DNA from: Streptomyces sp. AA1529
GTDB taxonomy: Bacteria; Actinomycetota; Actinomycetes; Streptomycetales; Streptomycetaceae
Direction of reading: 5' to 3'
DNA: 64,000 nt
NCBI RefSeq assembly: GCF_000280905.1
Contig: NZ_ALAP01000103.1
Location: 62,001-126,000 of the forward strand
This document shows, one piece after another, positions 1-8,156 of the stretch (positions are counted from its first letter, which is position 1; every line of letters starts with the position of its first letter). The notes under the pieces are model-generated. The model ran no database searches. It was given only the letters and a program-made list of their open reading frames with translations, and was not told the DNA's origin. A program made the position numbers and the translations under genes.

Positions 1-1
1 C

Positions 2-802
2 GCTGTCCCCGTGGCGGTGGAGGCGGCCTGCGCCTCCTCGCTGGCTGCCGTGGATCTGGCCGTCAGCCGGCTCAGAACGGGAAGCGTGGACTACGCGCTC
101 GCCGGTGGCGTGGAACTCCCGTGCAACGCACGGGACATGGTGCTCTGCTCGGCACTCGGCCTGCTCTCGCACGAAAAGATCACTCCGTTCGACGAGTCCG
201 CCGACGGCTTCAGTCCCGGCGACGGCTGTGCGCTCTTCTTGCTGAAGCGGTACGGGGACGCTCGGAGGGACGGCGATCCGATCCACGGCCTGCTGCGCGG
301 TGTGGGCGCCTCGAACGACGCCAAATCCCTCATCGCCCCGGACGTGGCAGGCCAGGTGCGCGCCATGGAACAGGCCTTCGAACAGGTGGACTTCGGTCCC
401 GAAGCGGTGGACTACCTGGAGTCCCACGGAACCGGGACCCGGGTGGGCGACCAGGTCGAGGCCGCCGCCGTACGACAGGTCTACGGGCAACCGGGCCGGA
501 GACCCCTGGAGATCGGCTCCGGAAAATCCTTCTTCGGGCACACGTTCGCGGCCGCGGGCGCGGCAGGTCTGCTACGCACCCTGCTGGCCATGCGGTCCGG
601 AACCCTGCCGGCCACCACCAACCTCCGGTCGAGCCCGGCCGGGCTGGAACTCGACCGGATACCGGCACGGATCTCGACGCACTCCCGCCCCTGGTGCACC
701 GGCCCCGGCCGGCCCCGGCGGGCCGGCGTCAGTTCGTTCGGCACCGGCGGCATCAACTACCACCTGCTCCTCGAGGAGTACACCGACAGCCATGGATTTT
801 GA
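2..802 (+). CDS. redX: RedX-like ketosynthase, 5' end missing
   Basis: C-terminal part of a thiolase-fold beta-ketoacyl synthase; the frame is open at the left edge. The active-site Cys lies in an ACASS motif, the first catalytic His in HGTGT and the second in KSFFGH, so the enzyme looks catalytically complete. In prodiginine pathways RedX accepts the pyrrole-2-carboxyl group from the RedO carrier and condenses it with malonyl-RedN, starting the bipyrrole (MBC) branch. It overlaps redW by 11 bases, which indicates translational coupling. Family membership is read from motifs. The RedX assignment rests on the unmistakable red gene order that follows. Confidence 0.9.
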   Translation, partial: AVPVAVEAACASSLAAVDLAVSRLRTGSVDYALAGGVELPCNARDMVLCSALGLLSHEKITPFDESADGFSPGDGCALFLLKRYGDARRDGDPIHGLLRGVGASNDAKSLIAPDVAGQVRAMEQAFEQVDFGPEAVDYLESHGTGTRVGDQVEAAAVRQVYGQPGRRPLEIGSGKSFFGHTFAAAGAAGLLRTLLAMRSGTLPATTNLRSSPAGLELDRIPARISTHSRPWCTGPGRPRRAGVSSFGTGGINYHLLLEEYTDSHGF

Positions 803-1958
803 CTTCTCCGCAGAGACGGAAGAGATGCGCGGCATGGTGACCCGGTTCGCACATCGTGAGCTGGCCGCCCCTGCCGAATTCGATGCCGAGGACTTCCGCC
901 GCCGCTGGTCCAGGGCGGGCCGACAGGGGCTGGTCGGCAGCAGTCTGCCCGCCGCCTACGGGGGGAGCGGACTGGACGCGCTCACGTGTGCGGCCATGAT
1001 GGAGGCCCTCGGACTCAGCTGCACGGATGTCGGGTTCGCCTTCTCGGTGGCCGCCCACCTGTTCGCCGCTGCCACACCCATCGCGGAGTTCGGTACCGAG
1101 GAGCAGAAGAAGCGCTGGCTCCCCGCCCTCGGCTCGGGCGAACGGATCGCGGCGCACTGCATCACCGAGCCGGAGGCCGGCTCGGACGCACTGCGGTTGC
1201 GCACTCGTGCCGTCCGCGAGGGCGACACCTACCGGATCACGGGATCGAAGTGCTTCACCACCAACTCCCCGGTGGCGGACGTGTTCGTGGTACAGGCCGC
1301 CACCGACCCGGGCGGCGGCTTCTTCGGGCTGAGCACCTTCCTGGTGGAGGCCGGTACCCCCGGCCTGACCGTGGGACGCCGGTACGACAAGATCGGCTTG
1401 CGCGGCTCCCCGATGGCGGATGTCCACTTCGACGGCTGCCTCGTGCCCGACACCCACCTGCTGGGGGCGGAGGGCTCGGGCGTGGCGGTGTTCTCGTGCT
1501 CGATGAAGTGGGAGCGCATCTGTCTGTTCGCCGTCTATCTCGGCGCCATGAAGCGGGTCCTCGACTCCACCGTCGCGCACGTACGGGAACGGGAGCAGTT
1601 CGGCACTCCGGTGGGCGGCTTCCAGGCCGTGAGCCATCGAGTGGTGGACATGATGGCACGGCACGAATCGGCTCGGCTGCTGCTGTACAAGGCTGCCAAG
1701 GGGCTGGCCGACGGCGCCGACGACGAGGTGGCTCCGGCTCTGGCGAAGATCGCCGTGAGTGAGGCGGCGGTGCAGATCGGCCTGGACGCGATCCAGTTGC
1801 GAGGTGCTCTGGGAGTGCTCGACGGCGAGGCCGAGAGCCTGCTGCGGGATGCCCTGCCGGCCAGGATCTTCTCCGGGACGAACGAGATCCAGAAGAACAA
1901 CGTGGCCCGCGCGCTCGGTCTCGGAACCCGGCGCCGGGCCACTGGGGGAAGCCGCTGA
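792..1958 (+). CDS. redW: Prolyl-carrier dehydrogenase RedW
   Basis: Acyl-CoA dehydrogenase-family flavoprotein of 388 residues, the normal length. The C-terminal FSGTNEIQ motif and the EPEAGSDA and KCFTTNS segments are typical of the family. In the red pathway this enzyme oxidises L-prolyl bound to the RedO carrier protein to pyrrolyl-2-carboxyl. ATG 792 is chosen because it overlaps the redX stop and begins the conserved N-terminal FSAETEEMR segment. The frame stays open further upstream but only as a shadow of redX. It is followed by redY after a 57-base gap. Confidence 0.93.
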   Translation: MDFDFSAETEEMRGMVTRFAHRELAAPAEFDAEDFRRRWSRAGRQGLVGSSLPAAYGGSGLDALTCAAMMEALGLSCTDVGFAFSVAAHLFAAATPIAEFGTEEQKKRWLPALGSGERIAAHCITEPEAGSDALRLRTRAVREGDTYRITGSKCFTTNSPVADVFVVQAATDPGGGFFGLSTFLVEAGTPGLTVGRRYDKIGLRGSPMADVHFDGCLVPDTHLLGAEGSGVAVFSCSMKWERICLFAVYLGAMKRVLDSTVAHVREREQFGTPVGGFQAVSHRVVDMMARHESARLLLYKAAKGLADGADDEVAPALAKIAVSEAAVQIGLDAIQLRGALGVLDGEAESLLRDALPARIFSGTNEIQKNNVARALGLGTRRRATGGSR

Positions 1959-2015
1959 CCGGTACTCGGGCGAGGCTGGAGAGAAGCCACGCCCCCGAAG
2001 AGGAGGGAGCACAGA

Positions 2016-2333
2016 ATGGATGTGATCGTGCATCGGATCCGACTGCGGGAGGGCGTGGATCCTGCCACGTTCGAAAGGTGGGTGCGTGAGACGGACTACG
2101 CCGCCTGCCCCCGACTGCCCAGCGTCATCGCCTTCGGCGTACAGCGTGTTCCGGCCGGCGACACCGCGTCCTGCGGCTACTTCGAGGTGATCTCGGTGCG
2201 GAGCCGGGAAGCGTTCCGGAAGGACATGGAGGGGGACGTCTTCCGCGAGCTGGCAGCCGAGTTCGACGGACTGGCGCAGGTGGTGGACGAGTTGGCCGGT
2301 GAACGCGTGGGTCCGGGCTATGCCGCGGGATGA
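2016..2333 (+). CDS. redY: RedY-like small protein
   Basis: 105-residue protein of the small ferredoxin-like (dimeric alpha/beta barrel) type, judged from its length and alternating strand/helix pattern. No catalytic motif is recognisable. A strong GAGGAGGGA ribosome-binding site lies seven bases before the ATG. It is the third gene of the redX-redW-redY run, matching the gene order in Streptomyces coelicolor, where redY has no firmly assigned chemistry as far as I know. The name therefore rests on synteny plus size, not on a demonstrated function. Confidence 0.75.
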   Translation: MDVIVHRIRLREGVDPATFERWVRETDYAACPRLPSVIAFGVQRVPAGDTASCGYFEVISVRSREAFRKDMEGDVFRELAAEFDGLAQVVDELAGERVGPGYAAG

Positions 2334-2377
2334 TCCGGGGATGATCCGGCCGGTTCGGGTCGCCGCCCCGGGTGTCT

Positions 2378-2402
2378 CCGGGCCCGCCGGTCCAGGGCCC
2401 GG
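2378..2402. terminator. GC hairpin between convergent redY and redZ
   Basis: Perfect 8-bp arms CCGGGCCC (2378-2385) and GGGCCCGG (2395-2402) with a 9-base loop lie in the 90-base gap where redY and redZ converge. No U tract follows, as is common in actinomycetes. It could serve both directions. Confidence 0.55.
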
Positions 2403-2423
2403 CCCCGGGGGGTGCGCCGGCGC

Positions 2424-3074
2424 TCAGTGCTGCGGCGCGTTCCGGCCGATCGTGTTGATCAGTCCGGTCTCGTAAGCGAGAGCGACCGCCTGCGCCCGTG
2501 ACCGGACGTTGAGCTTGTGCAGCAGGTTGTGGACGTGGGACCGAATCGTGGCGCTGGAAACCGAAAGCTTAGCGGCGATCTCCTCGTTCACCAGCCCCTG
2601 AGCGAGCAGCAGCAGGACCTCATTCTCTCGCACCGTCAATGTATTGCCGGCCATGGGTGGAGTGCAGGGTCGTGCCAGCATTTCCACGGATTTCCGGGCC
2701 GCTACCGGAATTACAATGGCGTCGACTTCGATCAGTGTTTTGATGACATGCAGGAGTTCATGGACCGAGCTTTCCACCGACAATACGGCGCGCACTCCGA
2801 CTCTTAATGCCTCGAAAGCTCGGGGAAGATTTTCCGCCTTGGCGAGCATGAGCACTTTTCCCAGCCGCGCGAGATCGGCGAGCTCCTGCTGGTCGTCCAC
2901 CGTGAGGGCCGGACTCACCACGACGATCACCTCGGGAGGGTGCTCCGTCGCGAGCGCGATCACGCGGCTCATCGACATCTCCGCCGTGACCTGCAGGTTG
3001 TGCTGGCCCAGCAGGGCGTGCATCCCCTGGCACATGATCAGCTTGTCGCAGTACATCAATATGTCCGTGCTCAT
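2424..3074 (-). CDS. redZ: Orphan response regulator RedZ (LuxR-type HTH), with TTA codon
   Basis: 216 residues: a degenerate receiver-like N-terminal half (about 1-125) lacking a clear acidic phosphorylation pocket, and a C-terminal NarL/LuxR helix-turn-helix (about 145-210, LTVRENEVLLLLAQG onward). RedZ activates redD, the SARP gene of undecylprodigiosin clusters, which is not in this window. Codon 90 (Leu, in the segment EALRVGV; plus-strand bases 2805-2807) is TTA, so translation should need the bldA tRNA, as known for S. coelicolor redZ. The ribosome-binding site AAGGGGGA is inside a leader hairpin annotated separately. Confidence 0.92.
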   Translation of the reverse strand: MSTDILMYCDKLIMCQGMHALLGQHNLQVTAEMSMSRVIALATEHPPEVIVVVSPALTVDDQQELADLARLGKVLMLAKAENLPRAFEALRVGVRAVLSVESSVHELLHVIKTLIEVDAIVIPVAARKSVEMLARPCTPPMAGNTLTVRENEVLLLLAQGLVNEEIAAKLSVSSATIRSHVHNLLHKLNVRSRAQAVALAYETGLINTIGRNAPQH

Positions 3075-3078
3075 GGCG

Positions 3079-3112
3079 CGTCCCCCTTGGCGCCTTCCGG
3101 CCGAGGGGGACG
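3079..3112 (-). promoter_or_regulatory. Leader hairpin occluding the redZ ribosome-binding site
   Basis: Read on the minus strand, CGTCCCCCTCGG pairs with CCAAGGGGGACG across a 10-base loop: 11 of 12 positions are Watson-Crick and one is C-A. The 3' arm contains the AAGGGGGA Shine-Dalgarno of redZ and ends four bases before its start codon. Ribosome access would require opening the stem. The pairing is seen directly; a regulatory role is inferred. Confidence 0.55.
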
Positions 3113-3166
3113 TCCGTGTGGATGAGCTTCCTGCGCACGCCGGGCGAGGAGTCTGGTGCGCATTCT

Positions 3167-3188
3167 GTTGACCGGGTGGTACGTCAAC
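3167..3188. promoter_or_regulatory. GTTGAC/GTCAAC dyad upstream of redZ
   Basis: Inverted repeat GTTGAC-N10-GTCAAC centred about 100 bp before the redZ start codon, in an otherwise gene-free 360-base gap (3075-3434). It is a plausible operator for a dimeric regulator, perhaps RedZ itself or a gamma-butyrolactone-type repressor. No factor can be named from sequence. Confidence 0.35.
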
Positions 3189-3341
3189 ATTCTCACACCC
3201 CTATGCACTCATCCCCTGTTTGCTGGATTGCGCAACTTTAGCACGCCAATGAGTCGGGATCCAGGAATCCCTATAAGGATGATCCGAATGCTCAATCAAC
3301 AGAGAATGAGCGTTTTCCGGTGTGCTCCGGCCAGGACGCGT

Positions 3342-3398
3342 GCATGGTGCAGACAGCTCGGAGCCGGCAGCGCTGGCTCCGAGCTGTCTGCACCATGC
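3342..3398. terminator. Long perfect hairpin after redV
   Basis: 24-bp perfectly complementary arms (3342-3365 and 3375-3398) with a 9-base loop, 36 bases beyond the redV stop. It most likely ends the leftward redQ-redR-redU-redV transcript and shields the redZ promoter. The rest of this gap holds only the redZ leader and dyad; no gene is visible. Confidence 0.75.
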
Positions 3399-3434
3399 AG
3401 GGGATATGCCGGAGAAACGGCTCTCCTGAACCGG

Positions 3435-4607
3435 TCACAGGGGGTGGTGTGCCGTGGAGTCCCGGCGCCTGACCGTGGGTGGGCCCGGCGCCTCGGGGCT
3501 GCCCAGCCGGCTGATGAAGAAGGTGCGGCCGCTGAGGCCCAGACGCTCCTCCAGCGCCTGCCGCAGATCCTCGTGCTGGACGACGACGCTGAGCGGATGC
3601 AGGGCGAGCCCCGCCTCCGTCGCCGCCAGCCAGTAGTCCGCGACCCGGGCGCCACCGGCCAGCATGTCGGCGAGCCCGGGCCGGCTGTCGGCGAAGCCCA
3701 TGACCGACAGCCCGGGGGTGCTGTCCCGGACGAGCGTCGCCATCCCGTCGGCCAGCCTGCGGTGATATCCCAGGTGGCACAGCGACCGCAGCACTCCGGG
3801 GTTGAGGAACACCCGCGTGCGCAACCGCTGCAGAGGTGAGAGCGGACCGAAGAGCTGCGGCAGGGTGAATCCGTCGCCCCGGCTGCGGGCGTGTGCCGAA
3901 CTCCAGCGCAGGAAGGAGTGGGTCTCCCGCCACGCTTCCGGATGGCTGAAGTCCCGCCCGGCGTGCTCGGCGCAGAAGTCCGCGAACTGTGCGATGTGCT
4001 GATGCCGCGTGATGTGCTGCACCGTCACCACGTCTGCGGGCGCCGGGCCGGGGGCCTCGGAGGCGCGGCCCAATGACGTGAGGACAGCCGGATCCAGCGG
4101 CTCGCTCCGGTAGGGCCCGCGGCAGGTGCGGCGATTGCGGACCGCACTGTGCAGTTGCGCGGGATCCTCCCGGAAGCTCGTGGTTCTGCGCAGCGCTGCT
4201 GTGCACAGCAGCGACCACTGGTGGGGCCAGCCGGGCACGGGAGCGGCTTCGGCATCGGCCGAGGGCGTGCGCGCCCGAGTGGTGCACCAGCCCCGCGCGG
4301 CGAGCCCGCGCAGCAGTATGCGCCAGTAGGCTCCGCAACTGACCCGCATCTCGGTCGCGTGCGCGGGAAGAGCCGAGAGTTCGCGGGCATGGTCGAGTGC
4401 GAGCGCCACGTACTCCTCGTCCGGTCGGGGTTCGATACCGAGCACGTCACCCGCGACCGCCCGAGCAGGTGCGCTGGCCAGCCGGACGATCCCCCAGGGC
4501 TGGCAGTTGTGCGAGGAGGGCGCGTGCGCGGCCAACGCGGTCGCGGCGGTCAGCGCGGCACCGAACTCCTCCGCCGGGGCGTGCTCCTTCTCGTCCGTCG
4601 GCTGCAT
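3435..4607 (-). CDS. redV: RedV, nitroreductase-fold oxidoreductase
   Basis: 390 residues of the Acg/nitroreductase FMN-binding fold. The N-terminal HAPSSHNCQPW segment is the family's cofactor/active-site signature, and a second half-domain carries RRTCRGPY and DSRPGLADM. In red clusters RedV is thought to dehydrogenate an MBC-branch intermediate; that role is inference from the literature on this position. The start is ATG 4607, with GGAGGA immediately upstream; the frame continues further but overlaps redU. The gap to redU is 17 bases and the genes are co-transcribed leftward. Confidence 0.8.
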   Translation of the reverse strand: MQPTDEKEHAPAEEFGAALTAATALAAHAPSSHNCQPWGIVRLASAPARAVAGDVLGIEPRPDEEYVALALDHARELSALPAHATEMRVSCGAYWRILLRGLAARGWCTTRARTPSADAEAAPVPGWPHQWSLLCTAALRRTTSFREDPAQLHSAVRNRRTCRGPYRSEPLDPAVLTSLGRASEAPGPAPADVVTVQHITRHQHIAQFADFCAEHAGRDFSHPEAWRETHSFLRWSSAHARSRGDGFTLPQLFGPLSPLQRLRTRVFLNPGVLRSLCHLGYHRRLADGMATLVRDSTPGLSVMGFADSRPGLADMLAGGARVADYWLAATEAGLALHPLSVVVQHEDLRQALEERLGLSGRTFFISRLGSPEAPGPPTVRRRDSTAHHPL

Positions 4608-4624
4608 CCGTCCTCCCTGGGTTC

Positions 4625-5410
4625 CTATGCGCTGACCACGGCCAGGAAATAGCCGTCGATCTCCATTGCCCAGCTCTCCCCGAGCCCACCGCCGGAAGCC
4701 GGGGCGTGCCGCAACAGGTGGGGCCCGGCACGCCAGGAGAAGCGGCCGTCCGGGGCCCATCCGGTCAGCCGCACTTGACCGGCGTCGATCCGGAGCCCGA
4801 ATCCGTAGTGCTTCAGCACGGCCTCCTTGCAGGCCCAGCGCAACGGCAGCGGCATCCGCTTCAGCCGCGAGGGACCGGAATCCGCGCGCTCGGGCTCGTG
4901 GTCGACACGCAGGAGCCGGGCCAGCAGCGGCGGGACCACACGCTCGTGCTCCAGATCGAGTCCCACCGCGTGCGGCCCGCAGGCCGCCACCGCCAGGTCG
5001 GCGGAGTGGGAGAGCCCCACTTCCACCGGAGCATCGACCACCGGCTTGCCCGCCCGCATTCCACCGGCGACTGTGTCGACGGCTATCGAGCGGCTTCGCA
5101 CGGCGCTGCCCCAGTGGCGCAACTGGTAGGCGCAGACGCTCTGTTTGACGGCCAGCCGCCCCGCGAGCCACTCGCACCGCCGGCGTGCCAGCGGGATCGT
5201 GGCGGCCTGCGCGGCCTCCTGTGGGGCCAGGTGCCGGTCGGAGAGTTGCCGGAGCGCCCCGTCGCCTGCTCCGCGCAGCCGGGCGATGGACACCACCGCG
5301 AGGGTCAGCCGGGGCCCGAAGTGGTGTATACGCAGTGGCCGGCGGGGGTCCAGGGTGAGCGGGTGCCCGGTGCCGTCGGCGGCGCGCGGAGTCCTTTCAC
5401 CGGTCGACAT
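4625..5410 (-). CDS. redU: Phosphopantetheinyl transferase RedU
   Basis: 261-residue Sfp-type enzyme. The magnesium-binding VGLDLE motif and the WACKEAVLKHYG motif (the family WxxKEA) are both intact, and a GLSHSADL segment is also present. It converts apo carrier proteins to the holo form. Here the candidate substrates are RedO, RedQ and the carrier domains of RedN and RedL. It overlaps the next upstream gene by 14 bases. In S. coelicolor RedU is needed for carrier activation in the bipyrrole branch. Confidence 0.93.
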   Translation of the reverse strand: MSTGERTPRAADGTGHPLTLDPRRPLRIHHFGPRLTLAVVSIARLRGAGDGALRQLSDRHLAPQEAAQAATIPLARRRCEWLAGRLAVKQSVCAYQLRHWGSAVRSRSIAVDTVAGGMRAGKPVVDAPVEVGLSHSADLAVAACGPHAVGLDLEHERVVPPLLARLLRVDHEPERADSGPSRLKRMPLPLRWACKEAVLKHYGFGLRIDAGQVRLTGWAPDGRFSWRAGPHLLRHAPASGGGLGESWAMEIDGYFLAVVSA

Positions 5411-6287
5411 CGGGAGGCAGCAGGTACGGATACGGGCGGCGCAGCACTCGGTGCCAGAAGCGGTCGGCTTTGCGGAGCCGCTGGATGAGGGCCCAGGAGC
5501 GGGCGTCGGCCCGGTAGTACCCGGCCACCTCGTCCTCGGTGAGCGGGGTCGCCAGTCGTGCGTTGGCCTGCTCGAGGAAGCCCGGTATCAGCCCGGCCAA
5601 CCGCTCTTTGTGCAGGTTGCCCAGGAAGTCGAGCACCACGCCGCGGGTCGTGTAGAACTTGTCGAAGATGGACCTGGCGGTGGCCACCCGGACCAGGTCC
5701 CGCACCAGCCAGGGCAGCGAGGCGAAGAAGAGCCGCACATCCAGGAGTTCGTCGCCCCCTGCGTCCCGCATCAGCGGTGAGGTCACATCGATGTAGAGCA
5801 GTTCGCCGTCGAGATCGACCCAGTTCGACGCCTGCGCATCGAGCCCGAGCGTGGGCGACACGGCTCCGTCGACCTGGTCGAGGAACCGGGTGAAGAAGCT
5901 CTCCGCCCAGGCCGGTCCCTCGCTGTGCAGCAAGGACGAGCACAACCGCTTGCGGGGCAGGGTCTGCTGGACGCAGTATCCGGTGATGCCGCCCCCCTCG
6001 GCCTGCCGCTCGTGCCAGAGCCGGGTCTCCACGACACGGACGCCGCCCTCCCGCAGGCGTCGCAAGTAGGTGTCGAGAACCTGCTCGTAGGCGAGGAACC
6101 TGGAGCGGTCGGGGAAGACGGGGAGCCGTTTGCAGGCGAAGGAACCGTGCGGGGTGTCGAGCTCCAGAACCAGGGTCACTTCGCCGTGGCCCAGCAGCGG
6201 CAGGGCGGTGTCGCCGGGCTTCCGGAGCGCGGTCCGCACGCGTGTCTCAAGCGCCGCCAGCTCGCTGTCGGGAACGGTGAACGTCAT
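5397..6287 (-). CDS. Unknown protein in the redS/redT position
   Basis: 296-residue soluble protein with no catalytic motif I can name. The N-terminal half (LGHGEVTLVLELDTPHGSFA, then FACKRLPVF) resembles the nucleotide-binding beta-sheet of kinase/aminoglycoside-phosphotransferase folds with a candidate Lys. The second half includes QASNWVDLDGELLYIDVTSP, like the catalytic-loop region of that fold. This is a resemblance, not an assignment. It lies between redR and redU, where S. coelicolor has redT and redS; only one gene occupies the slot here. It overlaps redU by 14 bases, so co-translation is likely. Confidence 0.55.
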   Translation of the reverse strand: MTFTVPDSELAALETRVRTALRKPGDTALPLLGHGEVTLVLELDTPHGSFACKRLPVFPDRSRFLAYEQVLDTYLRRLREGGVRVVETRLWHERQAEGGGITGYCVQQTLPRKRLCSSLLHSEGPAWAESFFTRFLDQVDGAVSPTLGLDAQASNWVDLDGELLYIDVTSPLMRDAGGDELLDVRLFFASLPWLVRDLVRVATARSIFDKFYTTRGVVLDFLGNLHKERLAGLIPGFLEQANARLATPLTEDEVAGYYRADARSWALIQRLRKADRFWHRVLRRPYPYLLPPDVDR

Positions 6288-6332
6288 GGGGCGCCACCTC
6301 CTCTCGGTGGAACTTCTTCCGCTCTGTGGACC

Positions 6333-7562
6333 TCAGTCGCCCGAGGTGAAGACCAGGACCGCGTTCTGGCCGCCGAAGCCGAAGGAGTTGCTCATGGCCA
6401 CCTCGGCCTTCTCCTCGCGGGGCCGGCCGGTGACGACGTCCAGTTCCAGCGCGGGGTCCTGGGAGCCGAGATTGGCCGTCGGCGGGATCGTGGACCGTTC
6501 GAGGGCGAGCACCGTCAGGGCCGCCTCGATCGCTCCCGCCGCGCCCAGGGTGTGGCCGAGCACCCCCTTGGTGGAGGTCACCGCGGCGCCGTCGCCGATC
6601 AGACGCCGCAGCATCCGGGCCTCGACGGCGTCGTTGAGCGGGGTGGAGGTGCCGTGGGCGTTGACGTGCCCGATCTCGCCGGAGCCGACGTCCGCCTGTG
6701 CCAGTGCGTTCTCGACGGCCCGCAGCACGCTGGCCCCCTCCGGCTCGGGGGCGGTGATGTGGTGGGCGTCGGCGGAGGCACCGTACCCGGCCAGCCTGGC
6801 CCTGACCCGGGCGCCGCGGGCCGCGGCGTCGGCCTCCCGTTCCAGGACGAGGACACCGCTGCCCTCCCCGATGACGAACCCGTCGCGGTCCTGGTCGAAG
6901 GGGCGGGAGGCGGCTTCCGGCTCGTCCACCCTGCGTGAGAGCGCCCCCATCTGGTTGAAGCCGGTGACCATCAGCGGAGTCACGTTCGCCTCGGTGCCCC
7001 CGGCGAGGACGACATCGCAGGATCCGTCGCGCAGCAGACTCGCGGCGGTGCCGATCGCGGTGCCGCCGGACGCGCACGCGGTCGCGGTCACGAAATTCGG
7101 CCCGGTGGCATGCAGGTCGATCGCCAGGTGCCCGGCGACCATGTTCGGCACCAGCATCGGCAGCAGCAGCGCCGAGACCGACTCGGGGCCCTTCTCCAGC
7201 AGGCGCCGGTGCTGTGTCTCCATCGTCCCGATGCCGCCGAGCCCGCAGCCGACGACCACGCCGACGCGGGCGCCGTCCCAGGTCAGCGGGTCCAGGCCGC
7301 AGTCCGCGACGGCCTCCCGCGCGGCGACGATCGCCAGTTGGATGAAGCGGTCGTGCATCAGGGGGCTGCGCCTGCCCACGTGCCGGACGGGGTCCAGGTC
7401 CGGAACCGCGCAGGAGATGTCGACGGGCAGTCCTTCGAGGCGGGGGTCCCGCGCCGCTGCGGAGCGTCCCGCACAGACGCCTCGCCAGGTCTCCTCCGCC
7501 CCGATGCCGGAAGCGGTGATCAGGCCCAGGCCGGTGACGGCGACGGGTGCGGAGGCTGTCAC
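6333..7562 (-). CDS. redR: RedR, FabF-type ketosynthase
   Basis: 409-residue KAS II. The nucleophile is Cys163 in TACASG, with the downstream NAHGTSTPLND and KGVLGHTLGAAGA histidine motifs intact. It elongates the acyl chain on RedQ to the dodecanoate-size starter of the undecylpyrrole branch, after RedP initiation. GTG 7562 is preferred because it makes a 4-base GTGA overlap with the redQ stop; the frame continues upstream only as a shadow of redQ. Confidence 0.93.
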   Translation of the reverse strand: MTASAPVAVTGLGLITASGIGAEETWRGVCAGRSAAARDPRLEGLPVDISCAVPDLDPVRHVGRRSPLMHDRFIQLAIVAAREAVADCGLDPLTWDGARVGVVVGCGLGGIGTMETQHRRLLEKGPESVSALLLPMLVPNMVAGHLAIDLHATGPNFVTATACASGGTAIGTAASLLRDGSCDVVLAGGTEANVTPLMVTGFNQMGALSRRVDEPEAASRPFDQDRDGFVIGEGSGVLVLEREADAAARGARVRARLAGYGASADAHHITAPEPEGASVLRAVENALAQADVGSGEIGHVNAHGTSTPLNDAVEARMLRRLIGDGAAVTSTKGVLGHTLGAAGAIEAALTVLALERSTIPPTANLGSQDPALELDVVTGRPREEKAEVAMSNSFGFGGQNAVLVFTSGD

Positions 7563-7804
7563 CGGGCCGTGGCCTTGGTCCGGTCCTCCAACAGGTCCGC
7601 CACCTGCCCGATGGTGTCGGTGAGGGCGGCCACGTCGTCGTCGAGCTTGACGTCGAATTCCGACTGGACCACCAGAAGGAACTCGACGAGGAAAAGCGAG
7701 TCCATCTTCAGGTCCTCGAAAGTTGCTTCCGGCGTGATCTTCGCGCGGTCGACGGCGAAGTGATCGCCGAGAATGTCCACCAGCTTCTCGTACATCGCGC
7801 TCAT
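7559..7804 (-). CDS. redQ: Acyl carrier protein RedQ
   Basis: 81-residue free-standing ACP. The phosphopantetheine Ser36 sits in the motif KMDSLFLVEF (family consensus DSL). It carries the growing fatty chain made by RedP and RedR. It is the first gene of the leftward operon redQ-redR-(unknown)-redU-redV. ATG 7804 is chosen because the conserved ACP helix begins directly after it; a second in-frame ATG lies three codons later. The promoter region upstream has a SARP-type repeat triplet on this strand. Confidence 0.9.
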   Translation of the reverse strand: MSAMYEKLVDILGDHFAVDRAKITPEATFEDLKMDSLFLVEFLLVVQSEFDVKLDDDVAALTDTIGQVADLLEDRTKATAR

Positions 7805-7941
7805 ACCTGTGATCTTCCCTTCCGGGGAACGGGTCGGCCCACTCGTCGTGCCGAGGCTTTCCTGGAAGACGAGGCAGTGCCCATCGGTACTCCACCGCCT
7901 GGAAGGCGATGGATTGCGTGGCGGCAACTATGAGGGGCGCG

Positions 7942-7969
7942 GCTGACGGCGCGCTGACCGATGCCTGAC
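7942..7969 (-). promoter_or_regulatory. SARP-type direct repeats for redQ promoter
   Basis: On the minus strand GTCAG(C) occurs three times at exact 11-bp steps (plus-strand CTGAC at 7943, 7954 and 7965). Nine bases beyond the last repeat lies CATAGT, a good -10. The repeat phasing and the distance to the -10 match the SARP (ActII-ORF4/DnrI type) operator architecture. RedD is the expected binder. Confidence 0.7.
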
Positions 7970-7979
7970 GGTGCAGGGG

Positions 7980-8022
7980 GTCAGCAATCGGTCAGCGTCG
8001 TGTCAGCCGCGGCCCGTACGTT
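7980..8022 (+). promoter_or_regulatory. SARP-type direct repeats and -10 for redP promoter
   Basis: GTCAGC occurs three times at 7980, 7991 and 8002, each 11 bp apart, followed nine bases later by TACGTT (8017-8022) as the likely -10. It mirrors the triplet on the other strand, so the 352-base redQ/redP gap (7805-8156) contains back-to-back SARP-controlled promoters. No gene is seen in the gap. Confidence 0.7.
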
Positions 8023-8156
8023 GCCAGCGACCCGAGCCCACGGGCTGTCATCCACGGGGAGGAGCTCACGGTGGTTCCCTGCCGACGCCGTACGACCCGG
8101 CCGCACCCGGTGTCCCCAGCGGCACCTGTCCATCTCCGCCCGGCGGGCGGTGTCCG

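Noticed and set aside
300..791. Upstream extension of redW
   Set aside because: It overlaps redX in another frame; the acyl-CoA dehydrogenase fold begins at ATG 792.
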